Origin: Gonapodya sp. JEL0774
Lineage: Eukaryota > Monoblepharomycota > Monoblepharidomycetes > Monoblepharidales > Gonapodyaceae
NCBI GenBank assembly: GCA_027604505.1
Contig: JADIIX010000142.1
Span: 1 to 56,852 of the forward strand
DNA: 56,852 nt
Direction: 5' to 3'
The notes under the pieces were generated by a model, which saw only the letters and a list, made by a program, of their open reading frames with translations, searched no databases and was not told the origin of the DNA. The first letter of the stretch is position 1, and every line of letters starts with the position of its first letter. Positions 55,715-56,852 of this stretch are shown here, in pieces. The translations under genes were made by a program, and so were the position numbers.

Positions 55715-56852
55715 CTGGATGTGGTCAAGGTTGGTTGATGAAGTGTGTGAGACCACCAAAATCAACGCAGCATCAGTCGGATTGACGTAGATTTGTACGT
55801 AGATGATAAGTTGATAGAAATTTGAGGATTCCAACGAGTTAAATGAAGAGAATGCGACAACGTGATTTCAAGCAAGTCCAGCGACCCATTGCCGCCCTGT
55901 GGAAATTTCCCACGAGATACTAGTCCTGATCTATGGATGTACGTGGCATAAAAATTTCATCGCTGCGACTCTAAGTGATCGTTTTTCCATCTCCGTTGGC
56001 GTTCGAGAGAAATCGGATCCCGATATGCTGGCAAGTTCAACACAGAACGAAGCTCATCCTGCCATCCTCCAGTGAGTAAGTTGAGATAATGGAGGTCTCC
56101 AAGTCAGCTGATGAACAGTTTCGCATGTGTCTTCCGGAAACACATGATACATGCCTTGGTCCACTCTTGACGCCCAGAGCTCAACGATCTGGGGCAACTC
56201 ATCTGAGAAATCCTACTCACGCGTGAGGCTTGGAGTGATTCAGATAGTGCTATCGACATTGTGTTGAAAGGTGAAAGTATGAGCTGGTTGAAATATAATC
56301 CAGGAAGAAAGTAAGTGTCGTGACGTGACAGGAGTCGAAGACCAAAGAAAATCGGAACCGCCCGGGCCACCCCATCACCTGAGACGTGGCAACATCTGGA
56401 ACATTCCGCGTTATGGTATTTGTGAGAACGCCAGAAAAATATTCTTGCAAATACTACGTGAGCTGGAATTAAGTGAGGAACTTGCAGTTACAGAAAAGGT
56501 ACTTTTAACCGCGTGTTGGTGAAGCAGTGAAGGTTTTCTGACACCGAATTCTTTGACTGTGCGCAGTCGAGCTCTTGACAATCTCCTCTTTTTGTAAATT
56601 GGTGATGAGCGTGTTATCCGTCGGAAACAAATAGGAGTGGAGTAGTTAGCGTGTTCGAAGTACGCTCATCCCAGTTATTGACTAACAGGAGTCGACACTT
56701 ATGTATCATTATTGCCAATTCGAATACAAAGGCGGATGTTAGGAAGAATGTTGGAAGACCGTTGGAAGCACACACTAGTGGGTTTCAAAGTTGACTGAAA
56801 TTGAATTATAATGCGCCAATTCTCGGCGACTTAAAACCGTCTCCCAGCAAAT
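55715..56852. other. Right-edge region without supportable gene
   Basis: It contains the HSP70 upstream region. A plus-strand frame (56325-56522) encodes a charged helical stretch followed by a good donor (gtactttt at about 56498) and might be an exon of a gene continuing beyond the window, but there is no family match. Nothing else was seen. Confidence 0.35.

Noticed and set aside
56325-56522. Plus-strand charged helical frame with a good donor near 56498
   Set aside because: Could be an exon of a gene running off the window, but no start, partner exon or family was found.

Overview
The window is nuclear DNA from a eukaryote with many short spliceosomal introns, very probably a fungus. Most introns are 40-140 nt with GT...AG ends, and a minority are 170-455 nt. 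Protein families and gene density are fungal: a Met10-type sulfite reductase flavoprotein, a Ufd4-type HECT ligase, Ubc8 and a RAD18 with RING, UBZ4 and SAP domains. A five-LIM PINCH-like gene and a Rieske-containing AIF-like oxidoreductase point to an early-diverging lineage (chytrid or monoblepharid type) rather than a yeast or a typical ascomycete. That placement is inference. I see no CRISPR, operon, transposon, rRNA or convincing tRNA. Exon models were built by eye from splice sites, phase and family similarity.

Layout. Positions 498-5480 (+): DUF1295 membrane reductase, a small probable mitochondrial protein, RAD18. Positions 5826-9366 (-): COX10 (heme O synthase) and a TMEM198-like membrane protein. 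Positions 9777-16885 (+): eIF4E with a 7-nt microexon, then a 1,466-residue fusion of a Met8-like siroheme-synthase domain with the Met10 sulfite reductase flavoprotein. Positions 17038-27738 (-): a PPIH-type cyclophilin, the 2,594-residue HECT ligase UFD4/TRIP12, and a small Ser-rich hypothetical. Positions 28376-31798 (+): a secreted DUF5054-like, 13-exon gene. Positions 32112-34291 (-): PINCH-like five-LIM protein. Positions 35321-41126 (+): F-actin capping protein alpha, E2 enzyme UBC8, a PLAC8-family Cys-rich protein. Positions 41728-55714 (-): AIF-like Rieske/FAD oxidoreductase, a small one-TM coiled-coil protein, a large SHPRH/IRC20-type SNF2-RING protein, and mitochondrial HSP70. The last 1.1 kb shows no supportable gene.

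The genes are mainly housekeeping: sulfur assimilation, mitochondrial function, ubiquitin-dependent repair and proteolysis, translation initiation, actin/adhesion. The points most worth a second look are the Met8-Met10 fusion with a degraded nucleotide-binding motif, the microexon that carries the cap-binding tryptophan of eIF4E, the PINCH-like gene head-to-head with capping protein alpha, and the SNF2-RING gene, which has a UBA/CUE-like N-terminal extension, an apparently non-canonical splice site at its Walker A motif and an incomplete RING.
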